40,530 bases of DNA from Acidobacteriota bacterium (GCA_021790995.1 JAJYFA010000016.1:1-40530); one strand, 5' to 3'. Shown: positions 7,792 through 15,944, numbered from the stretch's first letter. The notes: generated by a model not told the origin, from the letters alone. Translations and numbers: made by a program.

Positions 7792-8688
7792 ATGGACTGG
7801 AAAACGCACCGCATCGACGCACTGCTGGAGCAGGCCCTCGAAGAGGATCAGGCTGCGCGGGACGCAACCACGCATCTCACTGTCGATCCCGGCCTGCGCG
7901 CCACCGCTTCGGTCCTAGCCCGCGAAGACCTGGTTGTCGCCGGCCTGGGGGCCATCCCGCGCTTTCTTGAGATCTACGCGCGCCTCGATCGGCGCCCGAA
8001 CGCGCAGACGCGCTTCGAGGTCGTCAGCCATCCCGAGATTTTTGATGGGGTAAAGGCCCGCAAGGGCCAGGTGCTGGCCGTCATCCGGCACAACGCGCAG
8101 GTCCTGCTCAGTTGCGAGCGCGTGATTCTGAATCTTCTGCAGCATCTGAGCGGCATCGCCACGCTGACGCGCAAATATGCCGACGCCATTCACGGTACGC
8201 ACACTCACGTGCTCGACACGCGCAAGACCGTTCCCGGCCTCAGGGCGCTTGAGAAATACGCAGTCCTTTGCGGCGGCGGCGCCAATCATCGTCTGGATCT
8301 CGCCTCTGGAATTCTCATCAAGAACAATCACATCGCGCTTGGCGGCGGCATCCCGGCTGTACTCGGGCGCGCTCTCCGCGAGCGCCAGCCGGGGCAGCGC
8401 GTGCAGGTGGAAGTGCGCACGCCAAAGGAGCTTGACGAAGCCCTGGCCCACGGCGCCGAGGCGATCCTGCTCGACAACATGACGCCCCAGGAAGTGAAAT
8501 CGTCTGTCAAGCGAATCCGATCGAGCCAGCCCGGCCGCGTGATTTTCACCGAAGCCTCGGGTGGCATCGTGCTTGAGAATATTCGCGCCTACGCCGAGGC
8601 TGGCGTTGACTTTATCAGTGTGGGCGCGTTGACGCACTCGGCCCGCGCCGTCGACATCTCAATGTCCATCGCAGCCGAGCAGAACTGA
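7792..8688 (+). CDS. nadC: Nicotinate-nucleotide pyrophosphorylase (quinolinate phosphoribosyltransferase)
   Basis: This cytosolic enzyme condenses quinolinate with PRPP to give nicotinate mononucleotide and CO2 in de novo NAD synthesis. The 298-residue protein shows the family pattern: ILNLLQHLSGIATLT, DTRKTVPGLRALEKYAV, CGGGANHRLDL, ILIKNNHI, EVRTPKELDEALAHGAEAILLDNM split over the middle of the barrel, EASGGI, and DFISVGALTHSARAVDIS near the end. The ATG at 7792 gives the normal N-terminus, but no Shine-Dalgarno sequence is present, since a heptamer repeat array runs up to the start codon. birA starts 3 bp after the stop, so the two form an operon. nadA and nadB are not in the window. Confidence 0.96.
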   Translation: MDWKTHRIDALLEQALEEDQAARDATTHLTVDPGLRATASVLAREDLVVAGLGAIPRFLEIYARLDRRPNAQTRFEVVSHPEIFDGVKARKGQVLAVIRHNAQVLLSCERVILNLLQHLSGIATLTRKYADAIHGTHTHVLDTRKTVPGLRALEKYAVLCGGGANHRLDLASGILIKNNHIALGGGIPAVLGRALRERQPGQRVQVEVRTPKELDEALAHGAEAILLDNMTPQEVKSSVKRIRSSQPGRVIFTEASGGIVLENIRAYAEAGVDFISVGALTHSARAVDISMSIAAEQN

Positions 8689-8691
8689 TCG

Positions 8692-9561
8692 ATGTACGAC
8701 CTCGCCGCACTCGAAGTCGAATTGGCCGGCACCATCTTTGCCGGTAAGCTGCACTACTCTCGCACTACCGGCTCGACGAACTCGGATGCGGTGGCTGCGG
8801 CTCGCAGCGGCGCGCCGGGCGGTTCAGTCTACTTTGCCGATGAGCAGCTGGCTGGCCGCGGGCGTGGCGATCACGGCTGGGTCTCCGCCGCCGGCGAAGG
8901 GCTTTACGCGAGCGTGCTTTTTCGCCCGGAGATTCCCCCCGCGCGCCTGCCACTGCTGCCGCTTGCCGCGGGTCTTGCCGCCGCCAGCGCCATCCGCGCC
9001 GCTGCTTCGCTTGCCGTCGATCTGCGCTGGCCCAACGATCTGCTGATCGGCCCGCGCAAGGCTGGGGGCATCCTTGTCGAGTCGATCATCCATTCCAAAG
9101 GTCCGCCCCACGTAGTGGTCGGCATTGGCATCAATGTGCATCAGCACACGTTTCCGCCGGACCTGGCCACACCGGCTACATCGCTCGATCTCGAATCCGG
9201 GGCCCCCAGCGACAGGTCTTCGTTGCTGGGGTGGAAATCCGGGGCCCCCAGCGACAGGTCTTCGTTGCTGGGGTGGAAATCCGGCCGTCGCATCCCGCGG
9301 CAAGCCCTCCTGCTCGCGCTGCTAAAATCGCTGGAGCAGGAAGCTCAGGCGCTGGCAAGTCAGGACGCGGCAAAAGGAATCGTGGAGCGCGTTGAAAGGG
9401 CCTCCTCGTGGATGCGCGGCCGCAGCGTGGAAGTGCACGGCCCGCAGGCTTGCATCGGCGTCACGGACGGATTGAACGAGAACGGCTTTCTGCGAGTGGC
9501 GACCGCGAAGGGGATGGTCATGGTGCAAACCGGCGGCTTGCGGGAAAATATCAGCTTCTAG
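8692..9561 (+). CDS. birA: Biotin--[acetyl-CoA-carboxylase] ligase, group I, with repeat insertion
   Basis: This enzyme attaches biotin to the biotin carboxyl carrier protein through biotinyl-AMP. There is no N-terminal helix-turn-helix, so it is a ligase only, not a repressor. Visible motifs are STNSDAV, AGRGRGDHGWVS (the GRGRxGR-type biotin/ATP loop, with DH replacing the usual residues), DLRWPNDLLI with KAGGIL, and VGIGINVH. A C-terminal SH3-like domain starts near RGRSVEVHG. Between ATSLDLE and RRIPRQALL the gene carries two in-frame copies of a 14-residue repeat (SGAPSDRSSLLGWK) encoded by a palindromic 42-bp element. It falls in a loop where family members vary in length, so activity may be kept. 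The final codons and the TAG stop are part of a heptamer repeat. It starts 3 bp after nadC. Confidence 0.93.
   Translation: MYDLAALEVELAGTIFAGKLHYSRTTGSTNSDAVAAARSGAPGGSVYFADEQLAGRGRGDHGWVSAAGEGLYASVLFRPEIPPARLPLLPLAAGLAAASAIRAAASLAVDLRWPNDLLIGPRKAGGILVESIIHSKGPPHVVVGIGINVHQHTFPPDLATPATSLDLESGAPSDRSSLLGWKSGAPSDRSSLLGWKSGRRIPRQALLLALLKSLEQEAQALASQDAAKGIVERVERASSWMRGRSVEVHGPQACIGVTDGLNENGFLRVATAKGMVMVQTGGLRENISF
9194..9284 (+). repeat. Tandem 42-bp palindromic element inserted in frame in birA
   Basis: Two identical 42-bp units (9194-9235 and 9236-9277) are followed by 7 bp of a third (9278-9284). Within each unit CCCCAGCGAC and GTTGCTGGGG form a 10-bp hairpin (one G-U type mismatch) with an 8-nt loop; in unit 1 the arms are at 9204-9213 and 9222-9231. 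From memory, related CCCCAGCAACGAAGACC elements are scattered between genes of Terriglobia genomes; that needs a search. Confidence 0.85.
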
Positions 9562-9585
9562 CCGCTAGCTTCTAGCTTCCAGCTT
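9551..9585 (+). repeat. Heptamer repeat array (family B) overlapping the birA stop codon
   Basis: Five 7-nt units run TCAGCTT, CTAGCCG, CTAGCTT, CTAGCTT, CCAGCTT. The birA stop codon TAG (9559-9561) and the last two sense codons lie inside the first two units. A second array in inverted orientation lies at 9623-9657, so the two can pair as an imperfect long hairpin. Confidence 0.75.
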
Positions 9586-9622
9586 GTTCGTGTCAGATTC
9601 ATCGTTTGGCCGTGGCGAGAAT

Positions 9623-9657
9623 AAGCTAGTAGCTACAGGCTAGAAGCCAGGAGCTGT
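9623..9657 (+). repeat. Heptamer repeat array (family B, inverted) that carries the coaX ribosome binding site
   Basis: Units run AAGCTAG, TAGCTAC, AGGCTAG, AAGCCAG, GAGCTGT. The junction of the last two units makes AGGAG (9649-9653), placed 8 nt before the coaX ATG, so the repeat apparently supplies the Shine-Dalgarno sequence. Its orientation is opposite to the array at 9551-9585, 37 nt away. Confidence 0.7.
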
Positions 9658-9661
9658 TTTT

Positions 9662-10477
9662 ATGCTGCTCGCACTCGACGTTGGCAACACCAATACGACC
9701 CTCGGCCTTTTCAAGTTCGTTGGTGAGAAGCCCGAGCTCGTGGCGCACTGGCGCGTCACCTCGCATCGTACCCAGACCGTAGACGAATATGGCGTCTTCT
9801 TCGTCAAGCTCTTCGAGATGCACGGCATGTCGCCGAAGCAGGTGACCGATATCGTGATCGCGTCAGTGGTGCCGCCGGTTGACTCCACGCTGCGCCAGGT
9901 GTGCGAGACGTATTTCAGCGTCGAGCCCATGTTTATCGAACCCGGCATCAAGACCGGCATGAAGATGCTGATCGACAATCCCACCGAACTGGGCGCGGAC
10001 CGCCTGTGCGACGCGATTGCCGCCTATGAGCGCTACGGCGGCCCTTGCATTGTGGTGGACTTTGGCACGGCCACGAAGTTTGAAGTCATCTCGGCCGAAG
10101 GCGAATACATGGGCGGCGCCATTGCGCCCGGCCTTGGGCTGAGCGCCGATGCGCTCTTCTCGCGCGCCGCGAGGCTCTACCGCGTCGACATCAAGCGTCC
10201 CGCCAAGGTGATCGGCACCAACACTGTCGCGCATCTGCAGAGCGGGCTCTACTACGGCTACATTGGTCTGGTGGATGGCATCATCGAGCGCATTCTCGCC
10301 GAGTTGAGCGCAGATTCCGGCACGCCGCCGCGCATTGTGGCCAGCGGCGGGCTTGCGCATCTCATCGCGCCCGATTCGCGCTACATTCAGGAGATTGACG
10401 ACATGCTCACGCTCAACGGGCTGCGCATTCTTTTCGAGCGCAACCGCCGTGCGCGACCCCGCGGCCGCGCGCACTGA
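9662..10477 (+). CDS. coaX: Type III pantothenate kinase
   Basis: This cytosolic enzyme phosphorylates pantothenate, the first step of coenzyme A synthesis. It belongs to the ASKHA fold and is unrelated to CoaA. Motifs in order are LLALDVGNTNTTLGLF (phosphate 1 loop with catalytic Asp at position 6), the GADRLCDAIAAY segment, VVDFGTATKFEVI (phosphate 2 loop; many relatives have FGTATTFD), GGAIAPGLGLSADALF and GTNTVAHLQSGLYYGY. The length of 271 residues is slightly above the usual 255-260 because of an Arg-rich tail. The start is supported by AGGAG 8 nt upstream inside a repeat. It is separated from birA by 100 bp of repeat-containing sequence. Confidence 0.95.
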   Translation: MLLALDVGNTNTTLGLFKFVGEKPELVAHWRVTSHRTQTVDEYGVFFVKLFEMHGMSPKQVTDIVIASVVPPVDSTLRQVCETYFSVEPMFIEPGIKTGMKMLIDNPTELGADRLCDAIAAYERYGGPCIVVDFGTATKFEVISAEGEYMGGAIAPGLGLSADALFSRAARLYRVDIKRPAKVIGTNTVAHLQSGLYYGYIGLVDGIIERILAELSADSGTPPRIVASGGLAHLIAPDSRYIQEIDDMLTLNGLRILFERNRRARPRGRAH

Positions 10478-10579
10478 AGACAGCGCGTCGTCAGTGCGCG
10501 CGCGGTTCAAGTCATAGCGCGCTCTTGGCATTCTTTGTGAAAAGGATCGAATCGCAAATGCCGGATTTTCCGCGCGGAT

Positions 10580-11902
10580 TCACAGCCCCGACAGGATCTC
10601 CTGCGGACCCGGGGTGCGCGCGCGCAGGCTCTCTGCGGTCAGCTCGTCGGCTTTGCGCAGCCTCGGAAAGGCCGCGGCCCACAACCCAGCAACGGCCAGC
10701 GCGCCTACCCCGCCAATCACCGTAGCTCGCACCGCGCCCCACCACTGCGCCGTCAGTCCGCTTTCAAACTCGCCCAGTTCGTTGGAAGCGCCGACAAACA
10801 GCGAGTTCACTGCGCTCACGCGTCCGCGCATCTCAGGCGGTGTGGCCAGTTGCAGCAGGGAACCGCGAATGATCACGCTGATGCTATCGGCCGCGCCTGC
10901 CACGAAGAGCGAGGCCAGCGAGAGCCATAGCGAGCGCGACAAGCCGAAGACCACTGTCGCCGCGCCAAAGATCGAAACGCACGTGAAGAGCCATCGCCCC
11001 GCGCGGCGACGCAACGGAAACCGCGCCATCGCCAGCGACATTGCCACGGCGCCTGCCGCGGGCGCAGCGCGCAGCATTCCCAGACCGCGCGGCCCCTGGT
11101 GCAAAATATCGTGCGCGAAGATCGGCATCAGCGCGGTGGCTCCACCCAGCAACACCACAAAGAGGTCGAGCGAGAGCGAGCCAATCAGCAGTTGCGCCTG
11201 CCGCACATATTGAAAGCCTGCCAGCAGCACCTTCAGCGAAAGATCGCGGTGCTCCATGCGTCCGGGCCGCGCGTTCAGTGTGGCCACCAGGGCAAGAAAC
11301 CAGCCCAGCGTTCCCAGCGTGAACACATAGACGATGCCCGCGCCCTCCAACCGCGTGTGTGGCGCGAATTGCGCGAGCGGAAACGTGAACAGCAGTCCGC
11401 CCAGCGCCGGGCCGGTGATGTTGGCGAACTGAAAGATCGCGCCGCCCCAGGTGACCGCATTGACAAAGTGCGATTCAGGCACCAGGTGCGGGACCAGCGC
11501 CGTGCTCGCCGGTCCGGAAAATGCGCGTCCTGTGCCGATGAAAAACAGGACCGAATAAATCGCCAGAATGTTTTGCGTATTGTTGCGCGCCAGCACCACC
11601 AGCGCTGTGGTGCAGATGCACTGAAGCGTGTAGCAGATCAGGATCACACGCCGCCGGTCGAAGCGGTCAGCCACGTGGCCCGCCGGCAGCAGGAACAGCA
11701 GACCGGGGAGGAAAAGCGCCAGTCCCGTGTAGCCCAGATCGATGGCGCGGTGCGTAATGGAGTACACCTGCCATGCCACGGCGACCGATTGCGCTTCGGC
11801 ACCGAGAATCACTGCCACGCGCGCGAGCTGGTAGCGCCTGAAGTCCCGGTAGGCGAAGGCCTCAAGGCCGCGACGCAGCAATGTAGGGGAAGTGGACGTC
11901 AT
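10580..11902 (-). CDS. MFS transporter (DHA3/EntS-like family)
   Basis: This 440-residue inner-membrane protein has about 12 predicted hydrophobic segments, and its N-terminal part resembles the MFS_3/enterobactin exporter group: FAYRDFRRYQLARVAVILGAEAQSVAVAWQVY, written here as the start of helix 1. The A-loop motif between helices 2 and 3 is GHVADRFDRRRVIL, followed by a conserved SGPASTALVPHLVP. Members export small molecules such as siderophores or drugs by proton antiport, but no substrate can be assigned. It converges on coaX and diverges from the fucosidase gene. No Shine-Dalgarno sequence is seen; a TTATAC hexamer lies about 14 nt upstream of the ATG. Confidence 0.88.
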   Translation of the reverse strand: MTSTSPTLLRRGLEAFAYRDFRRYQLARVAVILGAEAQSVAVAWQVYSITHRAIDLGYTGLALFLPGLLFLLPAGHVADRFDRRRVILICYTLQCICTTALVVLARNNTQNILAIYSVLFFIGTGRAFSGPASTALVPHLVPESHFVNAVTWGGAIFQFANITGPALGGLLFTFPLAQFAPHTRLEGAGIVYVFTLGTLGWFLALVATLNARPGRMEHRDLSLKVLLAGFQYVRQAQLLIGSLSLDLFVVLLGGATALMPIFAHDILHQGPRGLGMLRAAPAAGAVAMSLAMARFPLRRRAGRWLFTCVSIFGAATVVFGLSRSLWLSLASLFVAGAADSISVIIRGSLLQLATPPEMRGRVSAVNSLFVGASNELGEFESGLTAQWWGAVRATVIGGVGALAVAGLWAAAFPRLRKADELTAESLRARTPGPQEILSGL

Positions 11903-12095
11903 AGTCTTTTTTCAGGGTATAACGAATCGCGTGGCTTGCGATCGGAACGCTGCAAGGGCGCCCGAATCGAGGCGCGGAATTCCTGACGGCCTTTGCCGCG
12001 CTGGTTGCGGCAGGCAGAATCGCAGAATCTGCGGCGGCTCTTCAAGAGATTTCAGACGCACCACATTGGTTGCGGTCAAGGATGAGGCCAGTCTG

Positions 12096-12147
12096 TTATA
12101 TTGGCTCGGCGGGGATTTTTGCCCTGATTTCGTAAACGCTAACGAAA
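12096..12147 (+). promoter_or_regulatory. Putative promoter and LacI-type operator of the fucosidase gene
   Basis: A -10-like TATATT (12097-12102) is followed, about 26 bp downstream, by TTTCGTAAACGCTAACGAAA (12128-12147). Its two 10-bp halves match as a palindrome at 8 of 10 positions around a central CG, the pattern typical of LacI-family operators. That position would block transcription when bound. No good -35 element is visible and no LacI-family gene is in the window. Confidence 0.45.
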
Positions 12148-12197
12148 CGCCGGCCCGGCTGCCGGCCAGAGGCCTGCACCGAGGGAGGGAGACAACG

Positions 12198-13631
12198 ATG
12201 GATTGGAGTGAAAGCACGAGACGGGTGTTTTTGAAACAGTTTGGCGCGGCGGGCGCCGCGGCTTTGGCCGCCAGCAGGGCGAACGGGCTGGCAATGCCCG
12301 CGGGCCAGGGCGCGCAAGCCCCTGCGGCGCAATCGGCACTGACGGCTACTGACCAGAAGCAGGCGGCCACACGCGAGGCACGCATGGCATGGTGGCACGA
12401 GGCCAAGTTTGGCATGTTCATCCACTGGGGCCTTTACAGCGTCATCGGCCAGCACGAATGGGTAAAGGAGCACCAGGGAGTACCAATTCCCCAGTATGAG
12501 ATCCTGGCCAAGCACTTCCACCCCAAACCAAACGCGGCCCGCGACTGGGCGCGGCTCGCCAAGCGCGCAGGCCAGAAGTACATGGTGATGACCACCAAGC
12601 ACCACGAGGGTTTCTGCAACTGGGACACCAAGCTCACCAACTACAACGCCATGCAACAGGGGCCGGGGCGCGATCTGGTGCGCGAATACGTGGAAGCGGC
12701 GCGGGCCGAAGGGCTGCGCGTGGGCTTCTACTACTCGCTCATGGACTGGCACCATCCCGACGGCGCCAGGTGCAAGACGGACGAGGCCGCTCGACGGCGC
12801 TTTGTGGACTATACGCACGGGCTGATCCGCGAGCTGATGACGAACTACGGCAAGATCGACATTCTCTGGTACGACGTGGACTGGCCGCTGACCGCTGACG
12901 AGTGGGAGTCGGAACGGATGAACGAGATGGTCTTCTCGCTCCAGCCCGAGATTATCGTGAACAATCGCAACGGCCTCCAGGGCGATTTCTCCACGCCGGA
13001 GCAGCACATCCAGGCCTCGAAGGCCGGCCGCGCGTGGGAGACCTGCATGACGCTGAACGAGAGTTGGGGTTTCAATCGCACCGACAACCAGTGGAAGACG
13101 CCGAAGACGATCGTGAACAACCTCATCACCTGCGCGCGCGGCGGCGGCAACTACCTGCTCAACATCGGTCCCGAGCCCGACGGCTCCGTGCCGCCGGCGT
13201 CGGTGGAGATACTGGAAGCCGTGGGCAAGTGGATGGACACCAATGGCAAGACCATCTATGGGTCGGAGCGTATGTACGCGGAAGGGTACGCGCTGGTGAA
13301 CTTCACGCGCAAGGGCAACACGCTCTACGTGCACGTGTATAACTGGCCCGGCCACACGCCCGCTGCCGAGTGGCTCGACTTCTACAAGCCCGAGGCGGTG
13401 GTGGCCATCGGCGGCCTCAAACCCAAGGTGCTCTCGGCGCGCGTACTGAAGACCGGCCAGAAGGTCGAGTTCACGCAGGACGAGTTCAGCTTCCGGCTCA
13501 CGGGCCTGCCGATGGTGGCTCTCGACCAGCCAGCCACAACGATTGAAGTGCAGTGCGACGGCGAGCCGATCGTCGATCACTCGGCGATGCGCCCGCTCTG
13601 GCCGCGCTACAAAGTGGGGATCAGTATTTAA
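12198..13631 (+). CDS. Alpha-L-fucosidase, GH29, with Tat signal peptide
   Basis: This glycoside hydrolase removes terminal L-fucose with retention of configuration. The N-terminus carries a twin-arginine signal (STRRVFLK at 6-13, then an Ala-rich hydrophobic stretch), so it is exported folded. GH29 features are FGMFIHWGLYSV (71-82), TTKHHEGF (132-139), FYYSLMDWHH and ILWYDVDWP, with D226 the likely nucleophile. They continue with NNRNG, ESWGFNR, NNLITCARGGGNYLLNIGP and DGSVPP. The ATG at 12198 is preceded by GAGGGAGGGAGA and directly starts the Tat signal; open frame further upstream is not needed. It stands alone, with a LacI-like operator in front. The product likely scavenges fucose from plant or microbial polysaccharide; the acid/base residue cannot be named with confidence. 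Confidence 0.93.
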   Translation: MDWSESTRRVFLKQFGAAGAAALAASRANGLAMPAGQGAQAPAAQSALTATDQKQAATREARMAWWHEAKFGMFIHWGLYSVIGQHEWVKEHQGVPIPQYEILAKHFHPKPNAARDWARLAKRAGQKYMVMTTKHHEGFCNWDTKLTNYNAMQQGPGRDLVREYVEAARAEGLRVGFYYSLMDWHHPDGARCKTDEAARRRFVDYTHGLIRELMTNYGKIDILWYDVDWPLTADEWESERMNEMVFSLQPEIIVNNRNGLQGDFSTPEQHIQASKAGRAWETCMTLNESWGFNRTDNQWKTPKTIVNNLITCARGGGNYLLNIGPEPDGSVPPASVEILEAVGKWMDTNGKTIYGSERMYAEGYALVNFTRKGNTLYVHVYNWPGHTPAAEWLDFYKPEAVVAIGGLKPKVLSARVLKTGQKVEFTQDEFSFRLTGLPMVALDQPATTIEVQCDGEPIVDHSAMRPLWPRYKVGISI

Positions 13632-13665
13632 GCGGCTGAGAATTACGAACCGCGAACCATAAATA

Positions 13666-13700
13666 CCTTCACGCGAGCGCCGTCATCGCTCGCGCGAAGG
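13666..13700. terminator. Hairpin at the 3' end of the larA-like gene, between convergent genes
   Basis: CCTTCACGCGAGCG (13666-13679) and CGCTCGCGCGAAGG (13687-13700) pair over 13 bp with one A-C mismatch and a 7-nt loop. It overlaps the last codons and stop of the leftward larA-like gene and lies 35 bp after the fucosidase stop, so it could terminate both. No long T tract is present. Three family A heptamer-like units precede it at 13638-13658. Confidence 0.45.
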
Positions 13701-14949
13701 TATACGGACCCTCCGGCAGCAGCGCCACGCGCGCTCCGGGCGCGAGGCCGCTGAAGAGCGCGGCAGTCGCCGCGTTCACACTGTCAAATGCGTTGGCTCC
13801 GAGGCTCCCCATCTGGCCGCGCGCCGCGCCGGGGGTGTAGAACAGCAATTCGTTCTTCAGCCCGGTCCGCGCCATCTGTTGAAGCTGCCACTGGTCGATT
13901 TCGACCGGCGCGTTCGCAATCGCGCTGAGAAACTCCGCGTGGCCGCGATAGTCCCGGAGCAGTCGCGCGTACTCAGGCGAGCCGATTCCCTCGGCACACT
14001 CGGCGACGAGCAGAATTTTTCCGCCGGGCTTGACGATGTGCTGCGCCGCGGTGATCCCCTTGATGCACTGGTAGAAGGTCAGGTCGAGCGGATACCCGGC
14101 CGACGAGGTGATGACTGCATCGGCAAGGCGGTCAAGCGGCGTCAGGGAGTTGTTCATCATGAACTCTACGCCTGCCGCGTGCGCCTTCACGGGATCGCCG
14201 GCGAAGACGCCCGAAATCCCGCGCTCGCGCGTCAGCGTCACGTCGAGGATAAAGTCATGGCGTGCCAGAGCGGCGGCTTCCAGCAGTTCCGCATGGAGCT
14301 GATTGCCTTCGATCGATCCCTCGGTGGCGAGCGGATCGCCGACGAAGCCCGGCGAGTGAATGACTTTGATGGTTTCCTGCGCCGCCACTCCGGGCACGAC
14401 GAGCTTGCGTCCGCCGCTGAAGCCCAGCATCAGGTGGGGCTCAATGAAGCCCAGCGTAATGTGCAGATCGGCGGCCACAAAGCGATCGTCGACATACACC
14501 GGCGTGCCGCGGCGCGTGACGCCCACGGCGCGGTGTGCGGCAAAGTCGCGTGCATCGTGGCTGACGGCCTTGTAGGTTGCGGCGATCTCCGGCCCGAGAA
14601 TGACGTCAAGCTCTTCCGGCGTGGCTGCGCGGTGCAGGCCGGTGGCGATGATGATGGTGACGCCCTCTTTGGGAATGCCGGCAGCGTGCAGACGCTTGAG
14701 CAGCGGCGGAAGAGTGACGCGGTTGGGCGCTGGACGCGTGATGTCGCAGACGGAGATGGCAGCAGAGCGCTTTCCAGCGGCCAGTCTTTCGATCGGTTCG
14801 CTGTGGATCGGTTTGTCGAGCGCCGCATCGAGGGCTGCCGAAACATCGTCGAGAGCGCGCGCCGCGCGGCTCCGCACCACATGGCAGTCGAATCCGTCGG
14901 GAGTGGTGACTGTAATACCATGCTTGCCGAATGCGAAATGGGTTTTCAT
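13669..14949 (-). CDS. LarA-like nickel-pincer-dependent racemase/epimerase
   Basis: The protein matches the lactate racemase LarA family, which uses a nickel-pincer nucleotide covalently held by lysine and interconverts 2-hydroxy acids. Visible features are VCDITRPAPN (N-terminal domain), IIATGLHRAATPEEL (His) and SHDARDF. Others are GFIEPHLMLGFSGGRKLVVPGV, whose SGGRK lysine corresponds to the cofactor-binding lysine, and HSPGF with a further active-site His. Length, about 426 residues, is normal. The ATG at 14949 follows GGGGGA; the frame also opens at a TTG 15 bp earlier. The cofactor genes larB, larC and larE are absent here. LarA homologues act on several 2-hydroxy acids, so lactate is only one candidate. 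It lies 39 bp downstream of folP on the same strand. Confidence 0.85.
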   Translation of the reverse strand: MKTHFAFGKHGITVTTPDGFDCHVVRSRAARALDDVSAALDAALDKPIHSEPIERLAAGKRSAAISVCDITRPAPNRVTLPPLLKRLHAAGIPKEGVTIIIATGLHRAATPEELDVILGPEIAATYKAVSHDARDFAAHRAVGVTRRGTPVYVDDRFVAADLHITLGFIEPHLMLGFSGGRKLVVPGVAAQETIKVIHSPGFVGDPLATEGSIEGNQLHAELLEAAALARHDFILDVTLTRERGISGVFAGDPVKAHAAGVEFMMNNSLTPLDRLADAVITSSAGYPLDLTFYQCIKGITAAQHIVKPGGKILLVAECAEGIGSPEYARLLRDYRGHAEFLSAIANAPVEIDQWQLQQMARTGLKNELLFYTPGAARGQMGSLGANAFDSVNAATAALFSGLAPGARVALLPEGPYTFARAMTALA

Positions 14950-14988
14950 CAATCCCCCAAACAAAATGGAAAAATCTCTGCGGCCATT

Positions 14989-15888
14989 CTATTCGGAAGC
15001 GGCAAGAATAGCATCGGTAATGCGCGCTGCTTCGACCGCCGGGCGCACCTCATGGACACGCACAATTGACGCGCCGTTCAGGATTGCCGCCGTCATTGCG
15101 GCCAGGCTTGCATTTTCGCGCGCACGAGGCGGTGCATCGCTGCCGTCAAAGAGCGGCGCGAGCGTGCGCCCGAGAAACGATTTGCGGCTCAGTCCCACGA
15201 AGAGCGGACAGCCCAGCGCGAGCAGTTCCGATTGCCGGCGGAGCAGCGCGTAATTCTCGCCGAAGCGTTTGCCGAATCCGTAGCCGGGATCGACAACCAT
15301 CCGGTCCGGCTTGATTCCGGCCTCCCGCGCCACGCGCAGGCTTGCGGCCAACCCGTCGCGCACCGCAGCCACGAGCGCGTCGGGAGCGAGCGTTGGTTGC
15401 GCGCGCCACTCCTCGGGCCGGCCGCGCGTGTGCGAGACAACCACCCCCGCGCCAATCTCGGCGCAAACCTGTGCGAGGCCGGCATCCCACGCGAAGCCGC
15501 TGGCGTCGTTCACAATCTCCGCGCCTGCCTGGAGCGCCGCGCGCGCCGTGGCCGCCTTGTAGGTGTCCACTGAAAGCACCGCAAGCGGACGCGCCTTCAG
15601 CACTCCTTCGAGAACCGGCAGCAGCCGCGCTTGTTCTTCCTCGGCGCTGACGAGCGCATCCACGCCGCCTGCGCGCGATCCGGGCCGCGTGCTTTCAGCG
15701 CCCAGATCGAGCAGGTCGGCGCCTTCCTCGATCAGCCTGATGGCGTGGGAGGCGGCCTCGTCCGAAGACAGAAAAAGACCACCATCCGAGAACGAGTCGG
15801 GAGTAACATTCACTACGCCGCAGACGAGCGTGCGCCGGCCCAACTCAAGCGCGCGTGTGCGCAGCCGCCAATTTGCTACGGTTCGCAT
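14989..15888 (-). CDS. folP: Dihydropteroate synthase
   Basis: This enzyme joins p-aminobenzoate to 6-hydroxymethyl-dihydropterin pyrophosphate in folate synthesis and is the sulfonamide target. The TIM-barrel motifs are all present: VCGVVNVTPDSFSDGG, ADLLDLGAESTRPGS, VLSVDTYKAATARAAL, IVNDASGF, VDPGYGFGKRFGENYALL, PLFVGLSRKSFLG and IVRVHEVRP. I prefer the ATG at 15888 because GGGAGTGGGAG lies just upstream; an in-frame ATG at 15927 would add 13 residues with no clear ribosome binding site. It is divergent from the carboxypeptidase gene, the two starts lying 57 bp apart. The folB/folK genes are not here. Confidence 0.95.
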   Translation of the reverse strand: MRTVANWRLRTRALELGRRTLVCGVVNVTPDSFSDGGLFLSSDEAASHAIRLIEEGADLLDLGAESTRPGSRAGGVDALVSAEEEQARLLPVLEGVLKARPLAVLSVDTYKAATARAALQAGAEIVNDASGFAWDAGLAQVCAEIGAGVVVSHTRGRPEEWRAQPTLAPDALVAAVRDGLAASLRVAREAGIKPDRMVVDPGYGFGKRFGENYALLRRQSELLALGCPLFVGLSRKSFLGRTLAPLFDGSDAPPRARENASLAAMTAAILNGASIVRVHEVRPAVEAARITDAILAASE

Positions 15889-15944
15889 AGGCTCCCACTC
15901 CCGATGGTACGCCGCTGCGCCTCGCATCCTGCTAATCTCGTGGC

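Noticed and set aside
10495-10520. T-arm-like GGTTCAAGTC after coaX
   Set aside because: Flanking sequence does not fold as a tRNA; it is GC-rich sequence between convergent genes.
11892-12197. N-terminal extension of the fucosidase upstream of 12198
   Set aside because: The upstream frame has no homology pattern, and a strong ribosome binding site plus the Tat signal mark the ATG at 12198.
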